Assembly (NCBI GenBank): GCA_035340715.1
Contig: DAOQTX010000007.1
Location: 1-62,238, forward strand
Length of the DNA: 62,238 bases
Source: DAOQTX01 sp035340715
GTDB lineage: Bacteria > Bacteroidota > Bacteroidia > AKYH767-A > OLB10
Direction: 5' to 3'
Numbering within the stretch: position 1 is the first letter of the stretch; each line of letters begins with the position of its first letter. The position numbers and the translations under genes are program-made. Positions 53,195-61,169 of this stretch are shown here, one piece after another. The notes beneath the pieces were generated by a model, which was not told the origin of the DNA, ran no database searches, and saw only the letters and a list, made by a program, of their open reading frames with translations.

Positions 53195-55132
53195 ATGAAA
53201 TTTCGAATAGGACTTTTTTGTGTTTTAATTGCAGGCATAATCATTTTAGCATTAACCGCCAGCACACCTCTATATGAGGAACCGTACCATACAGAAGCAC
53301 AGTTGGAATATTTTAAATCGCATGGCAACAAGGCGCTTGACCCTGGCGTATATTTTCTTCCTTCTATTAGATGCAAAGGATGTCATGGTTTTGACACAAT
53401 GGGATTGGCAAATGTGGACACTTTAGGCAATGATGTAAATTTGTATGACGATTGGGAAACCAGCATGATGGGTTTAAGTTCCATAGATCCATTTTGGCGT
53501 GCTAAAGTAAGTCACGAAATACTGGTCAATCCTGCACACAGCAATGAATTGCAAAATACTTGCACCTCCTGCCATGCGCCAATGGGTAATTATACCTCAA
53601 AATATCAAGGCAACCCACACTACCTGATGAGCGACTTGGCCAATGATTCTTTAGGGTTGTCAGGTGTCGGTTGTATGAGTTGTCATAGCATTGGCACCGA
53701 CTCGCTTGGACAGTTGTTTAGTGGCAACATACCATACGATACTAGTGGAGTGGCTTATGGTCCCTTTATTGCACCAATGATTGGACCCATGCAATTGTAT
53801 GTAGGTCTTATTCCTATGTATAGCGATCATGTAAGCGAATCTAGAATTTGCTCATCCTGTCATACCTTAATTACTAATGCAGTTGACTTAAATGGAGTGC
53901 CTACAGGAGGAATTTTTGTTGAGCAAGCCACGTATCACGAATGGCTGAACTCAAGCTATCCAAACTTTGACATGAATTGCCAATCGTGTCATATGCCTGC
54001 AATTGAAGATCCTGTTAAGATTGCAAACGGATATACTGCCCTTCCTGGAAGAAGCCCGTTCAACAAACATATTTTCGCAGGTGCCAATTCATTTATGGTA
54101 AACCTGATTAAAAATAATAAAGTTGCCTTGGGTGTTAATGCTCCAACACAACACTTTGATAGCACTATAACAGAAACATTAAAGTTGTTAAAGGGAAAAA
54201 CAATTGTTCTTGGCTTAAGTAATACCAATATTTCTAACGACACGGCAAACTTCATCGTTTCAATACTCAACAAAGCCGGGCATAAATTTCCAACCGGATA
54301 TCCATCGCGAAGAGCTTTTGTTCAATTTGTAGTAACTAAAACTAATGGAGATACATTATTTGCTTCGGGTTTGTTTAATTCTTCAGGAGAGCTTACTCAA
54401 TTGAGTGTGCCTTATGAAACACATCACAATTCGATTAATCAGCCGGATCAAGTACAGATTTATGAAATGATTATGGGCGATGTAAACAGCAATGTTACCA
54501 CCGTCTTGGAGCGGGCAGCAAATACTTTAAAAGACAATCGTATACCACCTACAGGATTTAAATCCAATCACTATACCTACGACACTTGTTTTATTGCGGG
54601 TTCGGCATTGAGTGATCCCGACTTTAATAAAAATGGTGCATTGGAAGGAACTGGAAAAGATTTAGTGCACTACTCTATTCCTTTGTTAGGATATACAGGT
54701 TCCATTAATATTTATTCGAGCATTTACTACCAAAGCATTCCGCCATATTTTCTGAATGAAATGTTTAGCTATACTTCTGCAGACATAAGCACTTTTCAAA
54801 ATATGTATAATGCTGAAGACAATAGTCCTATCCTCATAGCCCGCGATAGTCTTTTAAATGTTAACATTACTTCGGTTCAAAATTCATTAAGTCTTGAGCA
54901 AATAAAAATATACCCCAATCCCGCTCAAAACAATTCTACTGACATATATTTTAATGGAAGTAATTGGGACAACCTAAAAGTATTTTCGGTTGATGGAAAA
55001 TTAATTTATCAAAAAAAGAACTTGCGAAAAGAAAATATAGTTTCACTTGAGCTTCCAAAACGAAAAGGAACCTACTACATTTTGATTGAAACCCCTGTTG
55101 GCAGAAGTGTAAAAAAGATAGTCAACCTCTGA
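53195..55132 (+). CDS. Five-haem c-type cytochrome with T9SS sorting domain
   Basis: A 645-residue exported multihaem protein. The N-terminus is a signal anchor (FRIGLFCVLIAGIIILALTA). Five CXXCH haem motifs are visible: CKGCH, CTSCH, CMSCH, CSSCH and CQSCH, all within the first 270 residues, with further His residues as possible distal ligands. A beta-rich middle follows, and the last 80 residues are a T9SS sorting domain (IKIYPNPAQNNSTDIYF, ending SVKKIVNL). Haem must be attached in the periplasm before T9SS export. The role is unknown: surface electron transfer, or a c-type enzyme such as a hydroxylamine-like or tetrathionate-like oxidoreductase. A TTG at 53189 is not needed as a start. 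Confidence 0.88.
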   Translation: MKFRIGLFCVLIAGIIILALTASTPLYEEPYHTEAQLEYFKSHGNKALDPGVYFLPSIRCKGCHGFDTMGLANVDTLGNDVNLYDDWETSMMGLSSIDPFWRAKVSHEILVNPAHSNELQNTCTSCHAPMGNYTSKYQGNPHYLMSDLANDSLGLSGVGCMSCHSIGTDSLGQLFSGNIPYDTSGVAYGPFIAPMIGPMQLYVGLIPMYSDHVSESRICSSCHTLITNAVDLNGVPTGGIFVEQATYHEWLNSSYPNFDMNCQSCHMPAIEDPVKIANGYTALPGRSPFNKHIFAGANSFMVNLIKNNKVALGVNAPTQHFDSTITETLKLLKGKTIVLGLSNTNISNDTANFIVSILNKAGHKFPTGYPSRRAFVQFVVTKTNGDTLFASGLFNSSGELTQLSVPYETHHNSINQPDQVQIYEMIMGDVNSNVTTVLERAANTLKDNRIPPTGFKSNHYTYDTCFIAGSALSDPDFNKNGALEGTGKDLVHYSIPLLGYTGSINIYSSIYYQSIPPYFLNEMFSYTSADISTFQNMYNAEDNSPILIARDSLLNVNITSVQNSLSLEQIKIYPNPAQNNSTDIYFNGSNWDNLKVFSVDGKLIYQKKNLRKENIVSLELPKRKGTYYILIETPVGRSVKKIVNL

Positions 55133-55217
55133 AAAACACAATAAAATAGGGTTTTCAGACAAGCATTATTTCATTTAGTTTTTTACATTTGTTCGTACCA
55201 AACCTATCTAAAGCACT

Positions 55218-58043
55218 ATGAAAAAAATCTACATCTTTCTTACCTTATTGCTCATTCCGTTTTACAATTTTGCACAACTCAATTTTGCAAACACAAATGC
55301 ACGAATGAACAATGTTTATCACAGTGGCTGCCCTTTAGCTATCTATGATTTTAATTATGACGGACTCGATGACATTGTTCATCTCGATTTAGGAAAAGAT
55401 CTTTATGTGGACTATCAGAAAACAAACGGTCAGTTTCAAACACAGTTTCTCGGAAGTTTCTCTTCCAATACCGGATGGGCTTGGGCAATGTGTATAGCCG
55501 ATTTCGATCACAACGGTTATGCAGATGTTATGGCAGGAGGAAGCAGTTCATCGGTACGTATTTTTATGACCAACAACACAGGCACTTCTGCAACTCTTGT
55601 AAATCTTCCAAGCTCCAGTTTCTTTTTACAAAATATCACTTTAGCCGATATCAACAACGATGGTTGGATAGATGCTTTCTTGTGTGATGATAATGCAGAG
55701 AGTCATGTCTATCTAAACAACGGAAGTGGGGTGCTTGCCCCATCTACCATTATTGATTTTGATGTTACACAAACCGATGACTCCGGAAATTATGGTAGTG
55801 TATGGACAGATTTTGATAACGATGGCGATTTCGATTTGTACATTGCCAAATGCCGACAGGGAGTTAGTAGCCCAAGTGACGGAAGACGTATTAATGTGCT
55901 CTTCGAAAACGATGGTCTTGGAAATTTTACCGAAACTGCCGATACCCATGGACTAGCTATTGGTTGGCAATCGTGGACGGCAAGTTTTGGTGATCTAGAT
56001 AATGATGGCGACTTAGACCTATTGGTTACCAATCACGACTATGACAGTCAGATTTTAGAAAATGATGGAAATGGAAATTTTACCGACATCACATCCTCAA
56101 CAAATTTTGATATAACAGATATCACTGCTATTGAAAGTGTGATTGAAGATTTTGACAACGATGGCTATGCCGATTTATTTATTACCGGAAGTGATTCTCG
56201 ATTTTATTTGAACAATGGCAACATGACTTTTACTAAAATAGACAACCTATTTGACAGTAATGAAATGGAGTCTTTTGCCATAGGCGATTTAAATCACGAT
56301 GGCTTTATTGATATTATGGGAGGATATGCTAACATTTATACTTCACCTACAAGCACAGATGATGTGTATTGGAGAAATACCGGAAACAGCAACAACTGGA
56401 TCACATTGGATTTGAGAGGAACCCTTAGCAATCATAGTGCAATTGGGGTAAGAGCTACGCTCTACAGCAATGGTTCATTGCAAATTCGTGAATCGAAAGC
56501 AGGCGAAAGCTACGGAACCAGCAATACTGCAATGGTACATTTTGGGCTGGGTACCAGCACCAGCATCGACTCCATCACTCTTTTGTGGCCTAGTGGAATT
56601 TTTCAAACCATTGTCAATCCATCCATCAATCAATTTTTAAATATAATAGAAAACGATTGCGTTTCTCCTGAAGCTATAATAACTGTTACCGGAGCATTAA
56701 TTATCTGTCCGGGACAAACAACTACACTCACTGCACCTGCGGGATATAACTATTTATGGAGCGATGGATCAACCAATCAAGCATTATTAGTTACAGGCAG
56801 TGGCGAATATAATGTACGTGTTAGCACTACTGGTAGTAATTGTTCTGCCGTTTCAAAAACGATAAGCATTCTTTACAACCCCGATGAAACACCAAGCATT
56901 GAACACAACGGTGAAACAACTTTTTGTAACGGATCATCTATTACCATCAACGGTCCTTCTAACTTAAGCAATTACAACTGGTCCAATGGTTCAACCAATT
57001 CAAGTATTGTTGTAAATCAAAGTGGCACTTACACATTAAGTTATAACGGTATGTGTCAAACATGGACATCTGCTCCGGTGAATGTTACCGTGATTGATCC
57101 TCAGGTAAACAGCAACAATGTTAGCATTCCAGTAGCAGGTACTGCCAATTTAGTTGCCACCGGTAACAACATTGTTTGGTATGACGATGCGGGAGGAACA
57201 AATGCTGTTGGTGCAGGTAATAATTGGACTACTCCATTTTTAAATCAAACCAGTACCTTCTATGTACAAGCGGCTGATAGTTTTGGAGGGGGAGTTGAAT
57301 ATACCGGATTGCCTTATCATGGTGGAACCAGCAACTATAGCGGACCTACCACCAACTCAGGTATATATTTCAATGTGAGTAAATCTTGCCTTCTAGAATC
57401 AGTGAAAGTTTATACGGATCTTACCGGAGATCGAAATATATTATTGCTCGACAGTAGCGGAAATACAATAAACAATTTGGTAGTTACCATCAATCCCGAC
57501 ACTCAAGTCATTGCACTGAATTGGATGTTGCAACCCGGAGTTGCTTACTATTTAACTACCGATGCAGCTTATAATAACGCAATACCCGGATGGAATACAG
57601 CCAGTCCACGTTTGAAAAGAAACTCCTCAGACGTATCGTATCCATATGTAATCAATAATGTTTTGTCTCTTACCGGCAGTCCTGCAGGTGGTGGATTCTA
57701 TTATTATTTCTACGATTGGAAAGTAGATGTTCCACCCAATGTATGTTATTCAACGTTATTACCTGTAACAGTTACTGTATTAACCACCGGGGTAAACGAA
57801 TTGCAAGGCACCGATATATTGGTTTATCCAAACCCATCACTCATGGAGCTGAACATTCAAAGCAGTGAGCATTTAATAGATGCAGTTGAGATATTAGATG
57901 CCAGCGGACGACTTATTTTCAGCACCATTGACAATCAACAGCCTATCATCACAATAGACACTGAAGAATTGAGCAAGGGAGTTTATTTTGTGCGCATCAA
58001 GCAAAATGATCAATACATACATACTAAGTTTCTGAAACAATAA
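55218..58043 (+). CDS. Secreted FG-GAP/VCBS repeat protein with ASPIC domain and T9SS sorting domain
   Basis: A 941-residue secreted protein. The signal peptide is MKKIYIFLTLLLIPFYNFA, cleaved before QLNF. At least seven FG-GAP calcium loops of the DxDxDGxxD type occur in about the first 380 residues: DFNYDGLDD, DFDHNGYAD, DINNDGWID, DFDNDGDFD, DLDNDGDLD, DFDNDGYAD and DLNHDGFID. An ASPIC/UnbV-like domain follows (SNHSAIGVRATLYSNG, SITLLWPSGIFQTI). Ig-like or PKD modules come next (YLWSDGSTNQALLV and YNWSNGSTNSSIVV), then a beta domain and a sorting domain (ILVYPNPSLMELNIQS). The gene follows the cytochrome on the same strand and ends at a clear terminator. Surface adhesion or matrix binding is the likely role. 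Confidence 0.9.
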   Translation: MKKIYIFLTLLLIPFYNFAQLNFANTNARMNNVYHSGCPLAIYDFNYDGLDDIVHLDLGKDLYVDYQKTNGQFQTQFLGSFSSNTGWAWAMCIADFDHNGYADVMAGGSSSSVRIFMTNNTGTSATLVNLPSSSFFLQNITLADINNDGWIDAFLCDDNAESHVYLNNGSGVLAPSTIIDFDVTQTDDSGNYGSVWTDFDNDGDFDLYIAKCRQGVSSPSDGRRINVLFENDGLGNFTETADTHGLAIGWQSWTASFGDLDNDGDLDLLVTNHDYDSQILENDGNGNFTDITSSTNFDITDITAIESVIEDFDNDGYADLFITGSDSRFYLNNGNMTFTKIDNLFDSNEMESFAIGDLNHDGFIDIMGGYANIYTSPTSTDDVYWRNTGNSNNWITLDLRGTLSNHSAIGVRATLYSNGSLQIRESKAGESYGTSNTAMVHFGLGTSTSIDSITLLWPSGIFQTIVNPSINQFLNIIENDCVSPEAIITVTGALIICPGQTTTLTAPAGYNYLWSDGSTNQALLVTGSGEYNVRVSTTGSNCSAVSKTISILYNPDETPSIEHNGETTFCNGSSITINGPSNLSNYNWSNGSTNSSIVVNQSGTYTLSYNGMCQTWTSAPVNVTVIDPQVNSNNVSIPVAGTANLVATGNNIVWYDDAGGTNAVGAGNNWTTPFLNQTSTFYVQAADSFGGGVEYTGLPYHGGTSNYSGPTTNSGIYFNVSKSCLLESVKVYTDLTGDRNILLLDSSGNTINNLVVTINPDTQVIALNWMLQPGVAYYLTTDAAYNNAIPGWNTASPRLKRNSSDVSYPYVINNVLSLTGSPAGGGFYYYFYDWKVDVPPNVCYSTLLPVTVTVLTTGVNELQGTDILVYPNPSLMELNIQSSEHLIDAVEILDASGRLIFSTIDNQQPIITIDTEELSKGVYFVRIKQNDQYIHTKFLKQ

Positions 58044-58064
58044 GTTTATTTTTTTAAAAAGTTG

Positions 58065-58096
58065 AAAAACCGTAGTGGAATTCACTACGGTTTTTT
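58065..58096 (+). terminator. Terminator after the FG-GAP/ASPIC gene
   Basis: AAAAACCGTAGTG, five-base loop GAATT, CACTACGG and six T. The flanking A-run makes it symmetric. Confidence 0.9.
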
Positions 58097-58141
58097 ATTT
58101 TCATCAATTAACCTACTTCATTTTTTTTTGTTACACCTATC

Positions 58142-59461
58142 ATGATACAAAAACTCTACATCAATAGTATCCAAAAGTTTATTCGTGTTGAAAGCTTGAG
58201 TGGCCTGTTGTTATTTGCTGCAACTATAATAGCAATTCTTTGGGCCAACTCTCCTTGGGCAGAATCGTACAAAGCTATTCTTAATTTTAAGATTGGATTT
58301 GGAAGTGAAGAAGGAAATCTGATTAAACCTTTGATCCTATGGATTAATGATGGATTGATGGCTATTTTCTTCTTTTTAATTGGTCTTGAAATAAAAAGAG
58401 AACTGCGTGTAGGTGAATTAAACAGTTTGCAGAAAGCAAGTTTTCCTTTAGTAGCAGCTATGGCTGGCATGATTTTCCCGGCTCTCATCTATTTTGCCTT
58501 GAACAGCAATGGGGAAACGGTGAATGGATGGGCCATACCGATGGCTACTGATATCGCCTTTTCCTTAGCTATTCTAAAACTATTGGGCAATCGCGCACCG
58601 CTCAGTTTAAAAATATTCTTAACTGCGTTTGCTATTGTTGACGACTTGGGAGCTGTTATCATAATAGCCATTTTTTATAGTGGCGGCATACAAACCACAA
58701 TGTTGATTTCTGCATTGCTTATTATAGCTTTCATGGCTTTACTTTCTAAATACAATCTCTTCTCAAAATATATACTCTTGTTTGGAGGATTCATCGTATG
58801 GGTTCTCTTTTTGAAATCGGGCATACACCCAACTATTGCCGGAGTTCTATTGGCACTTACTGTTCCGATGTCGCAGAAAATTGATGTACAATCTTTCAGC
58901 CAGGAATTGGATAATTTAGTTTCCCGACTCAAACAAAGTGAAAACCGAAGAGATCAACTTCTTTCGAGTGAGCAAATTGAAGAGCTCGATCATATACACG
59001 ATTGGATGAATAAAGTGCAATCGCCATTGCAAAATTTAGAACATCGCTTACACAATTATGTGGCTTACTTTATTATACCACTATTTGCATTTGCCAATGC
59101 AGGCATTGAACTCAACGTTGTTGAACAGATGAACCTTAACCTGGTTTTCTCTATTGCATTAGCACTGGTACTGGGAAAAAGTGTAGGGATTATGTTGTTG
59201 TGCACTTTGGCATTGAAACTGAAGATTACGCAAATGCCTTTGGGTATAAACCGGCAACAATTACTCGGTGCTTCGTTACTGGCAGGAGTTGGCTTTACTA
59301 TGAGCATATTTATAGCCAACCTGGCTTTTGCTCATCAAATCGATTTGCTAAATTCTGCTAAAGCAGGCATTATACTCGGATCAATTATAGCCGGAATTGC
59401 CGGATATTTAGTACTTAAACGAAATACAAAAGTTGAATTTTCATCCTTACAAAACACATAA
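58142..59461 (+). CDS. nhaA: Na+/H+ antiporter NhaA
   Basis: NhaA exports sodium in exchange for protons and serves pH and salt homeostasis in the inner membrane. The 439 residues have about twelve hydrophobic helices. The ion-binding pair is in LTAFAIVDDLGAVIIIAIFY, with Asp-Asp near residue 165, and ATDIAFSLAILKLLGNR precedes it. FANAGIELNVVEQM and GVGFTMSIFIANLAFAH mark later helices. The interior loop is charged (KQSENRRDQLLSSEQIEELD). The amphi-Trp frame begins 2 bases after the stop, so the two are probably co-transcribed. Confidence 0.94.
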   Translation: MIQKLYINSIQKFIRVESLSGLLLFAATIIAILWANSPWAESYKAILNFKIGFGSEEGNLIKPLILWINDGLMAIFFFLIGLEIKRELRVGELNSLQKASFPLVAAMAGMIFPALIYFALNSNGETVNGWAIPMATDIAFSLAILKLLGNRAPLSLKIFLTAFAIVDDLGAVIIIAIFYSGGIQTTMLISALLIIAFMALLSKYNLFSKYILLFGGFIVWVLFLKSGIHPTIAGVLLALTVPMSQKIDVQSFSQELDNLVSRLKQSENRRDQLLSSEQIEELDHIHDWMNKVQSPLQNLEHRLHNYVAYFIIPLFAFANAGIELNVVEQMNLNLVFSIALALVLGKSVGIMLLCTLALKLKITQMPLGINRQQLLGASLLAGVGFTMSIFIANLAFAHQIDLLNSAKAGIILGSIIAGIAGYLVLKRNTKVEFSSLQNT

Positions 59462-59463
59462 AA

Positions 59464-59688
59464 ATGGCTAAGAAAAAAGAATGAGACATAGAGCGCTCAT
59501 ATACAAGAAAACAATTTGCTGATAAGCTAAGACGCTTTGCAGATGCTATCGAAAGTGAAAAAAGTTTCAGAATTCAGGTAGGTAAAGAAAGACTTCATAT
59601 CCCTTTTGATGCTATGTTTAACATAGAGCACGAAAGAAATAAAGCACAGCAGGAATTGGAGTTTCAAATAAAATGGAAAAATGCTTAG
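59464..59688 (+). pseudogene. Amphi-Trp domain protein with TGA at codon 7
   Basis: A 75-codon frame coding an amphi-Trp type small protein. The start is ATGGCTAAGAAAAAAGAA (MAKKKE), then TGA at 59482-59484, then an unbroken frame DIERSYTRKQFADKLRRFAD, IESEKSFRIQVGKERLHIPF, ending LEFQIKWKNA. This matches the family layout, with a basic start, an amphipathic helix and a Trp near the C-terminus. No ATG, GTG or TTG start follows early enough to rescue the protein. It may be a recent nonsense mutation, a base error, or a recoded stop. TGA as Trp is unlikely because other genes here end with TGA. Confidence 0.75.
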
Positions 59689-59703
59689 GCGATTAAACAT
59701 TAA

Positions 59704-60138
59704 TTATTGCTTCTCGCAATAGGCTTTAAATGCGGTTATTATTTTATTGGTTTGTTTCTTAAACATACCCGTAAACAAAAATGCTATCCAACTCATGGGT
59801 GCTTTAAATTTGAAGTAGCTGATTGAAGTTTGTTGCACTCTATCAGCACTCAACTCTTTAAACTGCAATTCCACTTCATTATATCCCATAGTGCTGGTGT
59901 AGGAATATTTAATCTGATGCGGAAGATTCTGTTCCAAAATTTCTTCTCGCAGTTTCATTTCTTTGTTGCGATGAATAAAATAAAAATCAGTTAGCGTACC
60001 AACCTGATGTGGTTCACCCGAAATGCGTTCCATTTTCACAAAACCTTCCATCCACTCTTTTACTCCCTGCTCATTGGTTAAACATTTTGCCACCATTGCC
60101 AAAGACTTGTTTATAGTATTGCTCATGCTGTATTTCAT
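59704..60138 (-). CDS. SRPBCC-fold protein (START-like), second copy
   Basis: A 144-residue START-like protein. The opening MKYSMSNTINKSLAMVAKCL, the segment VKEWMEGFVKMERISGEPHQ and the strand QIKYSYTSTMGYNEVELQF fit a polyketide cyclase-like pocket. The C-terminal helix FKKQTNKIITAFKAYCE closes it. Ligand unknown. It is convergent with the amphi-Trp frame and lies just outside the recombinase locus. The near-consensus box CACCTTTG (minus strand, 60176-60183) may be its -7 element. Confidence 0.75.
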   Translation of the reverse strand: MKYSMSNTINKSLAMVAKCLTNEQGVKEWMEGFVKMERISGEPHQVGTLTDFYFIHRNKEMKLREEILEQNLPHQIKYSYTSTMGYNEVELQFKELSADRVQQTSISYFKFKAPMSWIAFLFTGMFKKQTNKIITAFKAYCEKQ

Positions 60139-60185
60139 AACTCGAATGTAAGCATTTTATCTATTGATACACGAACAAAGGTGAG

Positions 60186-61001
60186 TTACAGATCAAGAGG
60201 ACTTTTGATATTCCGAATAGAAACATCTGTTATATGTGTATAAATCAAAGTTGTATTTATATTACTATGTCCTAATAATTTCTGTATATGTGTAATGGAT
60301 ACTCCATGTTCTAATAAATGGGTTGCAAAACTATGTCTTAATGAGTGCAGGGTTACTTTTTTCTTAATACCTGCTCTTATAATTGCCTCCCTAAAAAACT
60401 GGCCGCAACTTTCACTTGAATATTTACCACCATTTTGACCCTCGAAAAGAAAATCTCTAGGCTTATATTGCAGGTAGTATAATCTTAACAACTCTAATGC
60501 TTTTTGAGATAAAACGGTATATCTGTCTTTTTTTCCCTTTCCCCCTTTTATATAAACGGTCATTCTTTCCGAATCGATGTCACTTTTTTTTAGATTAATT
60601 AACTCTCCTATTCTTAAACCACTCGAATAAACAAGTGTTATTATTGCTCTATGTTTAATGTTATGTAAAGCGTTTATTATGCTGTTGACCTCCTTTATAG
60701 ACAAAACTACAGGAACAACTTTTTCGCGTTGTTTTACCTGCAAGTAATTTACTGAGATTTCTCTTTTGTATATTTCTAAATAAAATAATTTGAGGGCACC
60801 AATAATTTGGCGTTGGTAAGATGAAGAAATATTTTTTTCATTTACAAAATGAGATATAAACACCCACAAATCCTTATCGGTAATGTCCTTAAAAGGTTTC
60901 TTGAAAAAATTATATGTTTGTACTAATACATTTTTGTAGGTTTCAATTGTGTTTTCACTATACCTTTTTAGCTTTAAGAGATTTATAAAATTATCTATAA
61001 T
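60186..61001 (-). CDS. Tyrosine recombinase (XerC/D-like integrase) with disrupted 5' end
   Basis: A tyrosine-type site-specific recombinase of about 271 residues. The N-terminal SAM-like core-binding domain is NFINLLKLKRYSENTIETYK. The catalytic domain has all six residues: Arg130 (SSGLRIGELINLK), Lys (KGGKGKKDRYT), His219 and Arg222 (HSLRHSFATHLLEHG), His245 (LLGHSNINTTLIYTH) and Tyr254. It ends VSIRNIKSPLDL and lacks the extra IntI insert. The frame is open only from ATT at 60999-61001. The nearest ATG (61017-61019) reads ATG CGA AGA ACA TTT TAA, a stop at codon 6. A shorter TTG start at 60869 would lose most of the SAM-like domain. Confidence 0.85.
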   Translation of the reverse strand: MIDNFINLLKLKRYSENTIETYKNVLVQTYNFFKKPFKDITDKDLWVFISHFVNEKNISSSYQRQIIGALKLFYLEIYKREISVNYLQVKQREKVVPVVLSIKEVNSIINALHNIKHRAIITLVYSSGLRIGELINLKKSDIDSERMTVYIKGGKGKKDRYTVLSQKALELLRLYYLQYKPRDFLFEGQNGGKYSSESCGQFFREAIIRAGIKKKVTLHSLRHSFATHLLEHGVSITHIQKLLGHSNINTTLIYTHITDVSIRNIKSPLDL

Positions 61002-61018
61002 TTAAAATGTTCTTCGCA

Positions 61019-61041
61019 TAACCATGCAAATATTATGGCTA
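61019..61041. repeat. Inverted repeat 1 at the recombinase 5' end
   Basis: TAACCAT (61019-61025) and ATGGCTA (61035-61041) pair with one G:T, around a nine-base loop. The repeat overlaps the ATG of the recombinase micro-frame (61017-61019) and lies next to GGCTAACCC. GCAT-N4-ATGC (61016-61027) is nested in it. Confidence 0.6.
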
Positions 61042-61082
61042 ACCCAAAGTTGTTATGATATATGAAAATTACAAATTCTGTT

Positions 61083-61090
61083 TATTTTTG
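61083..61090 (+). promoter_or_regulatory. -7 box TATTTTTG reading toward the last ORF
   Basis: Perfect TAnnTTTG match between the recombinase and the last ORF, 80 bases before its ATG. Its transcript would start with a leader of about 70 bases that contains inverted repeat 2. Confidence 0.5.
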
Positions 61091-61115
61091 TTTGGATAAC
61101 AAAGCTTTAAATTTA

Positions 61116-61149
61116 GTTATACGAAGATATTTATGCAATTTCGTATAGC
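61116..61149. repeat. Inverted repeat 2 before the last ORF
   Basis: GTTATACGAA (61116-61125) and TTCGTATAGC (61140-61149) pair over ten bases with one G:T, around a 14-base spacer. It can form a hairpin in the predicted leader of the following ORF or serve as a recombinase arm pair. GCTAAC (61039-61044) and GTTAGC (61155-61160) also form an outer six-base inverted pair spanning both repeats. Confidence 0.65.
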
Positions 61150-61169
61150 CAATAGTTAGCACCAACTTT

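Noticed and set aside
59482..59484. TGA read as tryptophan (alternative code)
   Set aside because: Other genes in the window end with TGA where homology ends too (fused E1 at 15537, ftsH at 39535, the DUF2007 gene at 40431), so TGA is a stop here.
61116..61149. loxP-like site
   Set aside because: TTCGTATAGC and TATACGAA resemble loxP arms, but the arms face the opposite way and the spacer is 14 bases, not 8. The resemblance is probably chance.
61039..61160. Classical integron attC site
   Set aside because: The GCTAAC/GTTAGC outer pair is suggestive, but the interior is not a long imperfect palindrome, the core does not fit GTTRRRY, and the recombinase lacks the IntI insert. Kept only as a hypothesis for a divergent system.
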